Origin: Cyanobacteria bacterium HKST-UBA02
GTDB lineage: Bacteria; Cyanobacteriota; Vampirovibrionia; Obscuribacterales; Obscuribacteraceae
DNA: 8,440 nt
Assembly (NCBI GenBank): GCA_020431945.1
Contig: JAGQHH010000177.1
Coordinates: 1-8,440, forward strand
Reading direction: 5' to 3'
In this document: piece by piece, positions 1 to 6,214 of the stretch
Numbering within the stretch: the stretch's first letter is position 1
Layout of the letters: each line of letters opens with the position of its first letter
Program-made: the position numbers and the translations under genes
The notes under the pieces: generated by a model
Databases searched by the model: none
The model's input: the letters and a program-made list of their open reading frames with translations, nothing else
What the model was told of the DNA's origin: nothing

Positions 1-258
1 ACGAGTTCGCTCTTTCCATGGCACGAAGCCGAGCACCCTTGCCTCCCCGGAGCTGGGAGTGAGAATGCCGGTGAGCATTTTTATCGTAGTCGACTTGCCG
101 GCACCATTAGGACCGACAAAAGCCACCGACTGCCCTTCCTCGATCTCGAGACTGATGGCATCCACAGCCACGACTTCCTTGCTTTCGCGCTTCAAGCCCT
201 TACCGCTTTTCACCACGAAACTCTTGCTCAGGCTTGCAAGCTCTATGGCCGAGCTCAC
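1..258 (-). CDS. ABC-2-type transporter ATP-binding protein (N-terminal part, runs off left edge)
   Basis: These are the first 86 residues of an ABC ATPase that would energise an ABC-2-type exporter at the cytoplasmic face of the membrane. Reading leftwards from a GTG at 258, the protein shows an A-loop-like region followed by an AVDAISLEIEEGQ strand, then a perfect Walker A GPNGAGKST at residues 49-57 and the typical follow-on IKMLTGILTPSSGEARVLGF. The insert between the first strand and the ATPase core (about residues 17-29) and the V-P-W-K-E-R-T stretch at 79-85 resemble the COG4586 group (DrrA/uncharacterised ABC-2 ATPases), which normally pairs with two permeases; that assignment is from memory of the family. 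The Q-loop, signature and Walker B lie outside the window. The GTG directly follows the TGA of the upstream gene, which is in frame with it, so no earlier start is possible and translation is probably coupled. As last visible gene of the glycosyltransferase operon it may export the product. Confidence 0.93.
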   Translation of the reverse strand, partial: MSSAIELASLSKSFVVKSGKGLKRESKEVVAVDAISLEIEEGQSVAFVGPNGAGKSTTIKMLTGILTPSSGEARVLGFVPWKERTR

Positions 259-906
259 TCAAAAGCCGCCGTCATAATTGGACTCATAGGAAGGATAAGA
301 AAGAGTCGGCGGAGTAAAGGCCTGACGCTGGTAGGAAGAGGGATACTCGCCACCGCTTCCTGCCCCCGGGGAGGGCGAGCCCACTGCCACCAGCGGATTG
401 GATGGGGACTTGTGGGTCAACGGGATGTCCAGATCCGCCACCACTTTCAAACGACCGTTGGGAAGCTGTCGACCGAGAAAAGTATGCTGGGTCCGGCCCA
501 CGAAAAACCGCCCCCCGTGAAGACCATGCAGGGTGCGCAAACTACCTTCGTACTGATCGTCCGATCGCGACCAGCTTCCGTCCTGGTGCCTGTAGAGAAC
601 ATTGCCCCGCAAGAGGATACCGTCCCCGAGATCGGCCGGGACGGGGCAGAACTGCTCCCACTCGGCCCGCAGTCGTCCGAGATGGGTGATTATATGCTCC
701 TGCCCATACAACCAGGCACCACGATAAGTGTTCATGGCAGCGTTGAGATCGACATAGTGCTGACCGGTGGTGGCGTCCTCCTTGAGATAGGAGTCCGCAG
801 CGTTACCGTAGAGAGTATCCACCTGCGCGTTATACTGCTTGGGGATTTCCCTTTGATGATTGTCTTTGACTTCGCCTTGCAGTAGATACGGGGACAGCTC
901 TCTCAC
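259..906 (-). CDS. Hypothetical protein with Pro/Ser/Gly/Tyr-rich C-terminal tail
   Basis: I do not recognise this 215-residue protein. It has no signal peptide or membrane segment. Residues 1-90 look helical and polar (for example TYRGAWLYGQEHIITHLGRLRAEWEQF at 60-86, split here only by reading). Residues 91-165 look beta-rich, with Gly/Trp turns (GDGILLRGNVLYRHQDGSW, then HGGRFFVGRTQHTFLGRQL). Residues 167-215 are a low-complexity tail rich in Pro, Ser, Gly and Tyr ending NYDGGF. The gene lies 6 nt after the TPR gene stop and directly abuts the ABC ATPase gene, so it is a firm member of the operon and a likely partner of one of them. The GTG start at 906 overlaps its own SD (AGAGGAGGTGA), leaving no normal spacing. 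An in-frame CTG at 897 sits 8 nt after the GGAGG and could be the real start, giving 212 residues. Codon use matches the neighbours. Presence as a gene is well supported by context; function is unknown. Confidence 0.82.
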   Translation of the reverse strand: MRELSPYLLQGEVKDNHQREIPKQYNAQVDTLYGNAADSYLKEDATTGQHYVDLNAAMNTYRGAWLYGQEHIITHLGRLRAEWEQFCPVPADLGDGILLRGNVLYRHQDGSWSRSDDQYEGSLRTLHGLHGGRFFVGRTQHTFLGRQLPNGRLKVVADLDIPLTHKSPSNPLVAVGSPSPGAGSGGEYPSSYQRQAFTPPTLSYPSYESNYDGGF

Positions 907-918
907 CTCCTCTTATTC
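901..918 (-). promoter_or_regulatory. Strong SD overlapping the GTG start of the 215-residue protein
   Basis: Minus-strand sequence TAAGAGGAGGTGAGAGAG joins the TPR gene stop (TAA, 915-913), a near-perfect anti-16S match (GAGGAGGTGA) and the GTG start at 906. With the GG core touching the GTG there is no spacer, whereas the in-frame CTG at 897-899 would have an 8-nt spacer. The arrangement couples this gene to the TPR gene and makes its true start uncertain. Confidence 0.6.
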
Positions 919-2247
919 GAAACGGAAATGCTCGTTTCTATGCGGTGTATGAATTTGCAGGTAACGCTTCGATACTTCCTCGGCCTCATCCTTGTTGCCG
1001 GTCTTGCGCAATAGATCCGCCATGGCCGCAGGCAGCTCGTAGAGCTTGCGTTGCTCGTGCTCTTCCAGATCTTTGTAAGTCTTCAAAGCATCACGGTAGA
1101 ACTGCTCGGCCTGATCGCTCATGTCCTGCCTGTGATAATAGTGCCCCAGCTCCAGACTGCACTGGGTCAGCAAAAAGGGATCGATAGGCTCCCGGGCTTT
1201 CTCGTGAGCCAGGGCTTCCATAAAGAGCTTCTCGGCTTCTTTATTCTCGCCGAGCTCTTCCGAGCTTCGTCCCAGATTGATCAAGGCCATGGTATTGGCG
1301 GGATGGTGCTTTCCGTGAAGTCTGTGCCCGATCTCTCTTGCCAGCGAATAATATTCGTGAGCCTTCTTATGATCGCCCAGACGAGATTCGCAGAGCCCGA
1401 GATAATGGAAAACCGACAGCTTTTCCTTTTCCTTGACTAATTTCGCCTCGGGCTTGGCGCCCTCCTCATTCTGCTCGATGCGCTTGAGGGCGTCCTCGAG
1501 ATGGGTTCGTGATTCTTCCCATTTGCGGTGGCGATAGGAATTGATCGCCAGGCTGATCAGATCCCTCACCACTTCCACGTCGTTATCGCCATAACGCTTC
1601 CGGTCTATTGAAAGAGCCCGCTCGAAAGTCCTGCGGGCCTGCTCGTACTGCCGGTGCTTGCTATAGAGCTCAGCGAGATTATGAAGGGTGACTGCGCTTT
1701 CCGGACTGTCTCTTCCCAGGAGATTGTCTTTGATCGCCAGAGACTGGTTGTACAGATCCTCGGCTTCCTTGTCGTGACCGAGCTTGTGATTGATGAGTGC
1801 GAGGTTGCCCAGGGTCTCGGCGGTGAGGATATGCTCTTTGCCCAGGAGCCTCTCCCTGATCTCGAGGGCCTGTGTCAGAGAGGAGAATGCCTCGTTATAT
1901 TCGCCGGTCTCGATGAACAAATGATTGAGCTGATTGAGGGTGGTGGCAGCATTGAGCTCCTGCCCGTTGTCCTGGGCGAAGAGCAGGGCTTTCATCCAGA
2001 GCTTGCGGGCGTCCTCTTTCTTTCCGTCGATGAAGGCCTGCTCGGCCCATTGCTCGAGCTCATCCCACTGTTGGTTGAGATCGCTCCGGTCTTTTGCCGT
2101 TGCTTGAGCTTGAGCCTGAATTTCAGATTGATCACCACAATAAGCCGGTAAAGTCGAGAAACCGGCCAGGAGCAGAAGAGCAAAAGCACCACTGATGGTG
2201 CGGAGCTCGGGCAAGCGCTTGTCTGAATGATTCGGCATAAGCCCCAT
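913..2247 (-). CDS. Exported tetratricopeptide-repeat (kinesin-light-chain-type TPR) protein
   Basis: A 444-residue scaffold protein. Residues 1-37 form a signal peptide: a basic segment (KRLPELR), a hydrophobic core (GAFALLLLAGF at 20-30) and a likely cleavage zone near LPAYC-GD. The cysteine lacks a proper lipobox (P-A-Y-C), so signal peptidase I export is more likely than lipidation. A Gln/Ala stretch (41-52) follows, then about nine TPR units. Units starting near 99, 141, 183 and 225 keep a strict 42-residue period with NLA...G...EAE..Y..SLAI...LLG signatures, as in TPR_10/TPR_12 (kinesin light chain type). After a charged linker (about 255-275, rich in E and K) four more units reach residue 433. 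TPRs bind partner proteins, so it may hold the glycan or export machinery together outside the membrane. It sits 17 nt after the GT2 gene and 6 nt before the 215-residue protein. ATG at 2247 was chosen for the signal peptide; ATG at 2238 is equally possible, and neither has a strong SD. The frame is open upstream to 2691, but that part overlaps the GT2 gene. Confidence 0.9.
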   Translation of the reverse strand: MGLMPNHSDKRLPELRTISGAFALLLLAGFSTLPAYCGDQSEIQAQAQATAKDRSDLNQQWDELEQWAEQAFIDGKKEDARKLWMKALLFAQDNGQELNAATTLNQLNHLFIETGEYNEAFSSLTQALEIRERLLGKEHILTAETLGNLALINHKLGHDKEAEDLYNQSLAIKDNLLGRDSPESAVTLHNLAELYSKHRQYEQARRTFERALSIDRKRYGDNDVEVVRDLISLAINSYRHRKWEESRTHLEDALKRIEQNEEGAKPEAKLVKEKEKLSVFHYLGLCESRLGDHKKAHEYYSLAREIGHRLHGKHHPANTMALINLGRSSEELGENKEAEKLFMEALAHEKAREPIDPFLLTQCSLELGHYYHRQDMSDQAEQFYRDALKTYKDLEEHEQRKLYELPAAMADLLRKTGNKDEAEEVSKRYLQIHTPHRNEHFRFE

Positions 2248-2253
2248 ATTATA
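2248..2253 (-). promoter_or_regulatory. Perfect TATAAT -10-like hexamer just before the TPR gene
   Basis: The 17-nt gap between the GT2 and TPR genes contains a consensus TATAAT on the minus strand. No TTGACA-like -35 element is visible 16-18 bp upstream (the sequence there is GAGTAC), and a transcript would begin at about 2241, leaving almost no leader before the ATG at 2238. It may be an internal promoter giving a nearly leaderless TPR transcript, or chance AT-richness. Confidence 0.2.
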
Positions 2254-2264
2254 TAGCAAGCCCG

Positions 2265-3176
2265 TCAGATGTACTCGACTTTGCCGGTGCGCCTTCCGAG
2301 GAAGTCTCGAACAGCCAGATACTCGGCCCGCAGCTTCACTCGTCCTTCCCGTCCTCGAAATGGCGAGGTGAGACCATGACGGAGCAGATGCAGGAAAACC
2401 CTGGCAGTGCAAAACAGCTTGACAGCCGGATTGGGATGCCCGGAGAAGAAATAGAGACGGTTGCGGGCGAAATAATAATAGCGCCAGGCCCGCAGCTCGT
2501 CGCCGGTGGAGGCGCCGTCCACATGCTCGATTTCGGCACCGGGAACAAGAAGGAGCTTCCATCCGGCATAACGAAGCCTGACAGAAAGCTCGACATCCTC
2601 GAAATACAAGAAATAGTCGTCGTTGAGAAGACCGGCTTCTTTCAAGGCCTCGGCTCTTAGAAGCAGGCTGGCACCGGATAGCCAGTCGCACTCGCAGACC
2701 TCGTCACCGGCAGGGGGCTTGAGCTTGGCCTTGGCATTGAAAAAGTCGAAGATGCCGCGTCCGGTGCGGGAGACTACCCTGCCCTCCTCATCCCGCTCGA
2801 CGATGGAGGCGCTCAGTGCCCCGACCTTCGGCATGGAATCAGCCGCCGCCACCAGCAAGCTGAGACTGTCCTCTGCGGCTGTGGCGTCGTTATTGAGCAA
2901 CCAGATAAAATCCGCCTGTTGCTCGAGACAATACTCGAGACCGGCATTGCAGCCCCCGGAAAAGCCCCGATTGCTTTCCAGAGTCAGAAGGCTCACCCGG
3001 GGGAACTCCGCCTCGAGGGTCTCTCCGTCTCTGTCGTCCGAGCCGTTATCCACCAGCAGGACCCGATGATTCTCATAAGCGAGACGCTCCAGTGAGGCGA
3101 GACAGGCGCGGGTATGCTCGATCCCGCGCCAGTGCAAGACCAGTATCCAGACCAGCGGATTGTTCTCGTCAACCAT
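2265..3176 (-). CDS. GT2 family glycosyltransferase (rhamnosyltransferase-like, COG1216)
   Basis: A soluble or peripheral GT-A fold enzyme that transfers a nucleotide-activated sugar to a growing glycan on the cytoplasmic side. Counted from a TTG at 3182 (305 residues), the visible motifs are the nucleotide-binding strand WILVLHWRG (12-20), VDNGSDD (44-50), NRGFSGGCNAG (71-81), the LNNDA metal-binding equivalent of DXD (96-100), the acceptor-side WLSGASLLLRAEAL (167-180) and the YFEDVELSVRLRYAGW motif (193-208) with the probable catalytic E-D pair, then EIEH (217-220). This order is typical of the COG1216/WbbL-like group at its usual length of about 300. The C-terminal 65 residues are basic and partly hydrophobic (AVKLFCTARVFLHLLRHG), suiting membrane contact. 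I chose ATG at 3176 because a GAGG lies 6 nt before it; the TTG two codons earlier would sit on that SD. The gene starts 8 nt after the GT-C gene, so the two enzymes are probably made together. Sugar specificity cannot be read. Confidence 0.94.
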   Translation of the reverse strand: MVDENNPLVWILVLHWRGIEHTRACLASLERLAYENHRVLLVDNGSDDRDGETLEAEFPRVSLLTLESNRGFSGGCNAGLEYCLEQQADFIWLLNNDATAAEDSLSLLVAAADSMPKVGALSASIVERDEEGRVVSRTGRGIFDFFNAKAKLKPPAGDEVCECDWLSGASLLLRAEALKEAGLLNDDYFLYFEDVELSVRLRYAGWKLLLVPGAEIEHVDGASTGDELRAWRYYYFARNRLYFFSGHPNPAVKLFCTARVFLHLLRHGLTSPFRGREGRVKLRAEYLAVRDFLGRRTGKVEYI

Positions 3177-3184
3177 AGACAACC

Positions 3185-5860
3185 TCAGTGCAGATAAGTA
3201 TCAAGGCCGCCGCCTGATTTGAGAACCGTGACCGGATCCGAGAAGTCGCCCACCGGCATGTTTTTCTCGTTGAGAGCCCGGATTCTCACTTCATAATAAG
3301 CAGGCACCGGGAAATATTCGGGACCGAGCCTGGTGGCTCCTCGAGGCAATCGAACCACCAGACGTTTGGCGACTTCGCTCTCGTCCGTAGCCATGAGATA
3401 GTTGTCGAAGAAATAATTGGGTCTGGTGATCTCCAGCTCCACCTGGGTGGCACCGGGAACTATGGAGGCGTCGAAAAGGAAGGTGAGGGGCTTCGAGCCG
3501 ACCTCGTACTCTCCGTTATTGAGCTGCTGGTAACCGTCGAGATCTATATATGGGATCATCATATCGCCGGATACCAGCCGGACGTTCTTGAGGCTGACCT
3601 CGGCGGCATCCGGAAGCTGAATCACCAGAGAGCGCACCGGACCCTGGGTGAACCAGCGCCAGTAATGAGAGGTCCGCACTTTCAGCGTGCGATAGTCCGA
3701 CAACATATTCCGGCGCACCGCCAGCACTATCCAGTCGCTCACCAGCCTGTCCCGGGGGGCATCGTTCCACGAAATCGCTGCCGGCAAGAGACTTCTGAGA
3801 TCTCCCTCCCGGGGTTTGACCTTGAGGTCCAGCATCAGGAAATCATAACGCAGCGGCGAGAGATTGAGACCCTCCACCACCAGGGTGTCATCGTGACTGG
3901 TATTGCTGATGGTGATACTCTCGGGACTGATGCTCGCCTGGCCTTTGCCCTGATACTTCCAGACACAGCCTGAGGGGCTGTCTTTCCTGGAGGTGGTGAA
4001 AGGAAGATCGAGGAGCCAGGGAAGATCCGTGCGTCCGGTGATGGAGAATTTCTCGAGCTTGCCTTTTTCGCGGCTCCAGAGATAGGGGCCTTTGATACCG
4101 GGAGCCATGAGCATAGCCTTGAACCGGCTCGCATTGAATACCTCGAATGGACCGACGATAAAGGGCTCGAAAGTCACCACCCTGGGCGAGAGATCCTTCT
4201 CCAGCCAGGGCGGTCCGAGAAGATGGTGAAATGTGGAGCCGTTGAAATTCACATGGGCGCCGTTGTAATCCTTGGCGATTCCAAGAACCAGAGCACGTTC
4301 TCCGTCTTTGAGAGTACGGGCGAGCGCTGCCGTCTGCTTCCAGATCTCCTGCAATTCCTGACCGGCCGCCACCCAGAAGGTCGACGTCGAGAAAGAAGTC
4401 CAGGAGAGAATCAAGACCATGATCGAAACGAGAAAAGCGCTGGCATAGCCGAGATTGCGATTGGCGTTGGCGGGGATCTTGAACTGCAGGTAGCTCCTGG
4501 GGGGATGGAACATGAGCACCGGCCATAGAGCACTGTATCCCATGGTGAAAAAGAAGAGCAGGCGGCTGGTCTGCAAATCATGTCCGACCCCCCAGAGCTT
4601 GGCTAGAGGAATCAGAGTGGAGAACATCCAGACCAGCAGAAAGAGCGACCAGCGAAGGGGGTTGCTTCTGGCCACGAGCCTGATCACAGCGATGCCGACA
4701 CAGCCGGCAAGACAGAGCCCCAGGATCCAGGGCAGGGTCTGATCGCCCCGGATGACACTTTCTGGAAAGGGCAGGAGCATCCGCTCGATAGTGCCGGGCT
4801 CGAACCAGCGCAGGATGACATGACGGTTGAGAGCCCCGCCCATCATGCCGCTATAGCCACCGATAATGGTGCCGAGCGCTTTATAGCGCACGAAAAGATA
4901 GAGAATGGCAGAAATAAAAAATGGGAATGAATAACGGCCGGCAAAGAGCAAACGCTCTTTGATCGTTAAGCTCATACCGCTATCGTCGCCGCCGTCCACG
5001 GAATCGCTCTCGACCCCCTGGTCCCTGTCTTTCTTGCCTTTTCGCCGGGAAAGAGCGCGCCGGGCATGAATCTGCTGCCTGGTCAGCTTGGGCGCCGGAG
5101 GAGCAGGTTTCCAGGGCGCGATCTCCACAGGCTCGGTAAATCGATCCTCCACGGGCCAGGTGAAGTAATAAGCCGCCACCACCAGGGGAAGACCGATGCC
5201 GATCTCCTTGCTCAGCATGGCAAGCCAGAAACACAGAAGCGAGAGGAGATAGAGCTTTCTCTCTCCTTTTTGATGGGAGAGGGCCACGAGAATCAAGCTG
5301 AGCAGGTAGAAGGGCGCGCAGAGAAGGTCCGCTCGTCCGGAGATCCAGCAGACATCTTCGCAATGGAGAGGCGAAACGGCAAAAAGCGCGGCGCTGAAAA
5401 ATGCTGCCGAGTTCGAATTGAGCTCAGGCCATGTAGAGGTGAGGGTGCGCACCAGCTGGAAAAGGAGTAGAACGCTGGCGGTATAAAGAAGGAGACTGTC
5501 TACGTGATAGCCGACAGCATTGGTACGGAAGAGAAAATAGTCGAGCAGATAGGTGAATCCCAGAAGCGGCCGGTAGAAATCGAAACTGGGAAGCTGCAGG
5601 TAATTGCTGGTGAAATTGCGCCAGATCAATTCGGTATTGCCGGCAAAGACTTTCTGGGCGAAGTTCACCTGCCAGATATCGTCTGCCACGAAGAACCCGC
5701 CCATAGATATGGCGAAGCACAACCAGGCCAGGAGCGTCAGCACCAGCACCTGAATCAAGAGGGTGATATTGCGGGGCTTGCCTGGCTTCGAATCGCCGCC
5801 TTTGGAACCGGACGAAGCCGATGGCTGATTGCGCAGGAATAGTCGATGAAAGATAGTCAT
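3185..5860 (-). CDS. GT-C family membrane glycosyltransferase (TMTC/PMT-like) with long C-terminal beta-rich region
   Basis: This 891-residue protein is a polytopic enzyme that should use a polyprenyl-phosphate sugar at the outer face of the membrane. The first membrane helix is at about 32-54, followed by FFVADDIWQVNF (56-67), whose Asp-Asp pair occupies the catalytic loop-1 position of GT-C enzymes. Then come FYRPLL (95-100), FAVSPLHCEDVCWISGRADLL (160-180, close to the HPLHVEAVAWISGRKDVL signature of TMTC-type proteins) and FWLAMLSKEIGIGLP (211-225). A basic cytoplasmic loop (about 259-280) is followed by an acidic Gly/Ser stretch (281-296); more helices follow at about 311-325, 377-396, 404-420, 432-450 and 470-489. 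From about 500 no further helices appear. Residues about 640-765 read like a sugar-binding jelly roll (YDFLMLDLKV ... RSLVIQLPDAAEVSLKNVRLV), and 770-880 like a fibronectin-III-type sandwich ending YYEVRIRALNEKNMPVGDFSDPVTV. It is first in the operon. The ATG at 5860 has only a weak SD (CGGA about 10 nt upstream). Acceptor and sugar are unknown. Confidence 0.9.
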   Translation of the reverse strand: MTIFHRLFLRNQPSASSGSKGGDSKPGKPRNITLLIQVLVLTLLAWLCFAISMGGFFVADDIWQVNFAQKVFAGNTELIWRNFTSNYLQLPSFDFYRPLLGFTYLLDYFLFRTNAVGYHVDSLLLYTASVLLLFQLVRTLTSTWPELNSNSAAFFSAALFAVSPLHCEDVCWISGRADLLCAPFYLLSLILVALSHQKGERKLYLLSLLCFWLAMLSKEIGIGLPLVVAAYYFTWPVEDRFTEPVEIAPWKPAPPAPKLTRQQIHARRALSRRKGKKDRDQGVESDSVDGGDDSGMSLTIKERLLFAGRYSFPFFISAILYLFVRYKALGTIIGGYSGMMGGALNRHVILRWFEPGTIERMLLPFPESVIRGDQTLPWILGLCLAGCVGIAVIRLVARSNPLRWSLFLLVWMFSTLIPLAKLWGVGHDLQTSRLLFFFTMGYSALWPVLMFHPPRSYLQFKIPANANRNLGYASAFLVSIMVLILSWTSFSTSTFWVAAGQELQEIWKQTAALARTLKDGERALVLGIAKDYNGAHVNFNGSTFHHLLGPPWLEKDLSPRVVTFEPFIVGPFEVFNASRFKAMLMAPGIKGPYLWSREKGKLEKFSITGRTDLPWLLDLPFTTSRKDSPSGCVWKYQGKGQASISPESITISNTSHDDTLVVEGLNLSPLRYDFLMLDLKVKPREGDLRSLLPAAISWNDAPRDRLVSDWIVLAVRRNMLSDYRTLKVRTSHYWRWFTQGPVRSLVIQLPDAAEVSLKNVRLVSGDMMIPYIDLDGYQQLNNGEYEVGSKPLTFLFDASIVPGATQVELEITRPNYFFDNYLMATDESEVAKRLVVRLPRGATRLGPEYFPVPAYYEVRIRALNEKNMPVGDFSDPVTVLKSGGGLDTYLH

Positions 5861-5900
5861 CTGGAATTTTTCCGGAGAGCGCTCAGGGTAAACCCCAGCT

Positions 5901-5930
5901 TGTATCGATCAATGTGCCCGGTGTTTTCAA
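5901..5930 (-). promoter_or_regulatory. Weak candidate sigma70-type promoter for the glycosyltransferase operon
   Basis: On the minus strand TTGAAA (5930-5925; five of six matches to TTGACA) is followed after 18 bp by GATACA (5906-5901; three of six matches to TATAAT). This would start transcription near 5894 and give a leader of about 34 nt before the ATG at 5860. The -10 match is poor, so this is only the best candidate in the divergent gap. Confidence 0.25.
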
Positions 5931-5947
5931 GCGCCCCATCGCCTAGA

Positions 5948-5975
5948 TTGAACACAGGCAATTTGAACACAGGCA
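5948..5975. repeat. Tandem perfect 13-bp direct repeat in the divergent control region
   Basis: TTGAACACAGGCA occurs at 5948-5960 and again at 5963-5975, separated by AT, a 15-bp period. It lies between the two outward-reading transcription units, 27 bp before the small gene's start and about 90 bp before the GT-C gene. Two identical half-sites in direct orientation could bind a regulator, although 15 bp places them on different faces of the helix. It could also be a small local duplication. Confidence 0.6.
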
Positions 5976-6001
5976 CACAAGCATAAATGAGGAGAACGAA
6001 A

Positions 6002-6169
6002 ATGATAAGTCTGGTGAGGGCTATTAGAGATCGCGCTAACATCGCCTTCGAGGACCATCTGACCAGCCTCCCCGGTCAGGAGCAGGTGCTTGTCAATCAA
6101 CACATCGAGCGCTTTCTCGATTATCTGAAGCTGCAATGTAAAGAACCGGTCGTGACAGGACCCCGTTAG
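6002..6169 (+). CDS. Small hypothetical protein (55 residues)
   Basis: A short reading frame with a convincing start: GAGGAG at 5989-5994, a 7-nt spacer and ATG at 6002, ending in TAG at 6167. An in-frame ATG at 5987 overlaps the SD and is less likely. The product is a well-balanced, charged, probably helical protein (SLVRAIRDRANIAFEDHL, then QVLVNQHIERFLDYLKL) with a single Cys at residue 46 and no signal peptide or membrane segment; I do not recognise a family. It reads in the same direction as the quinone oxidoreductase gene 45 nt downstream and may share its transcript. The 61-codon minus-strand frame at 5857-6042 overlaps its first 41 bases; the SD and protein composition favour the plus strand. 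Expression is inferred only from the translation signals. Confidence 0.5.
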   Translation: MISLVRAIRDRANIAFEDHLTSLPGQEQVLVNQHIERFLDYLKLQCKEPVVTGPR

Positions 6170-6177
6170 TTAATCTA

Positions 6178-6210
6178 TCCTCTTCCTGTTCTATTCATTT
6201 TAGAAGAGGA
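6178..6210 (+). promoter_or_regulatory. Inverted repeat that covers the SD of the quinone oxidoreductase gene
   Basis: TCCTCTTC (6178-6185) is exactly complementary to GAAGAGGA (6203-6210), leaving a 17-nt AU-rich loop. The right arm is the SD of the gene starting at 6215, so folding would hide the ribosome binding site. There is no U-run after the stem, so a terminator is unlikely. It may be a translational switch, or a chance anti-SD pairing. Confidence 0.35.
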
Positions 6211-6214
6211 AGCC

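Noticed and set aside
412..885. Plus-strand frame of 157 codons opposite the 215-residue protein.
   Set aside because: It is antisense to a gene that fits the operon exactly, lacks a good SD, and has no family-like features.
1051..2151. Two plus-strand frames (1051-1440 and 1654-2151) opposite the TPR gene.
   Set aside because: They are mirror frames of a repeat protein with clear 42-residue TPR periodicity on the other strand.
2131..2155. Lipoprotein signal in the TPR protein (Cys37).
   Set aside because: The residues before the Cys are P-A-Y, not the L-A/S-G/A of a lipobox.
2248..2691. In-frame upward extension of the TPR gene to 592 residues, starting at 2691.
   Set aside because: The extra 148 residues overlap the GT2 gene in another frame and are Arg/Ser/Cys-rich shadow sequence; a signal peptide begins only at 2247.
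5863..5884. Short palindromes GGAATTTTTCC and GAGCGCTC upstream of the GT-C gene as terminator or operator.
   Set aside because: The stems are only 4 bp each and have no following U-run; they are within chance expectation.
5982..5987. CATAAA as a -10 box for the small plus-strand gene.
   Set aside because: No -35 element lies at 16-18 bp, and transcription would begin beyond the SD.
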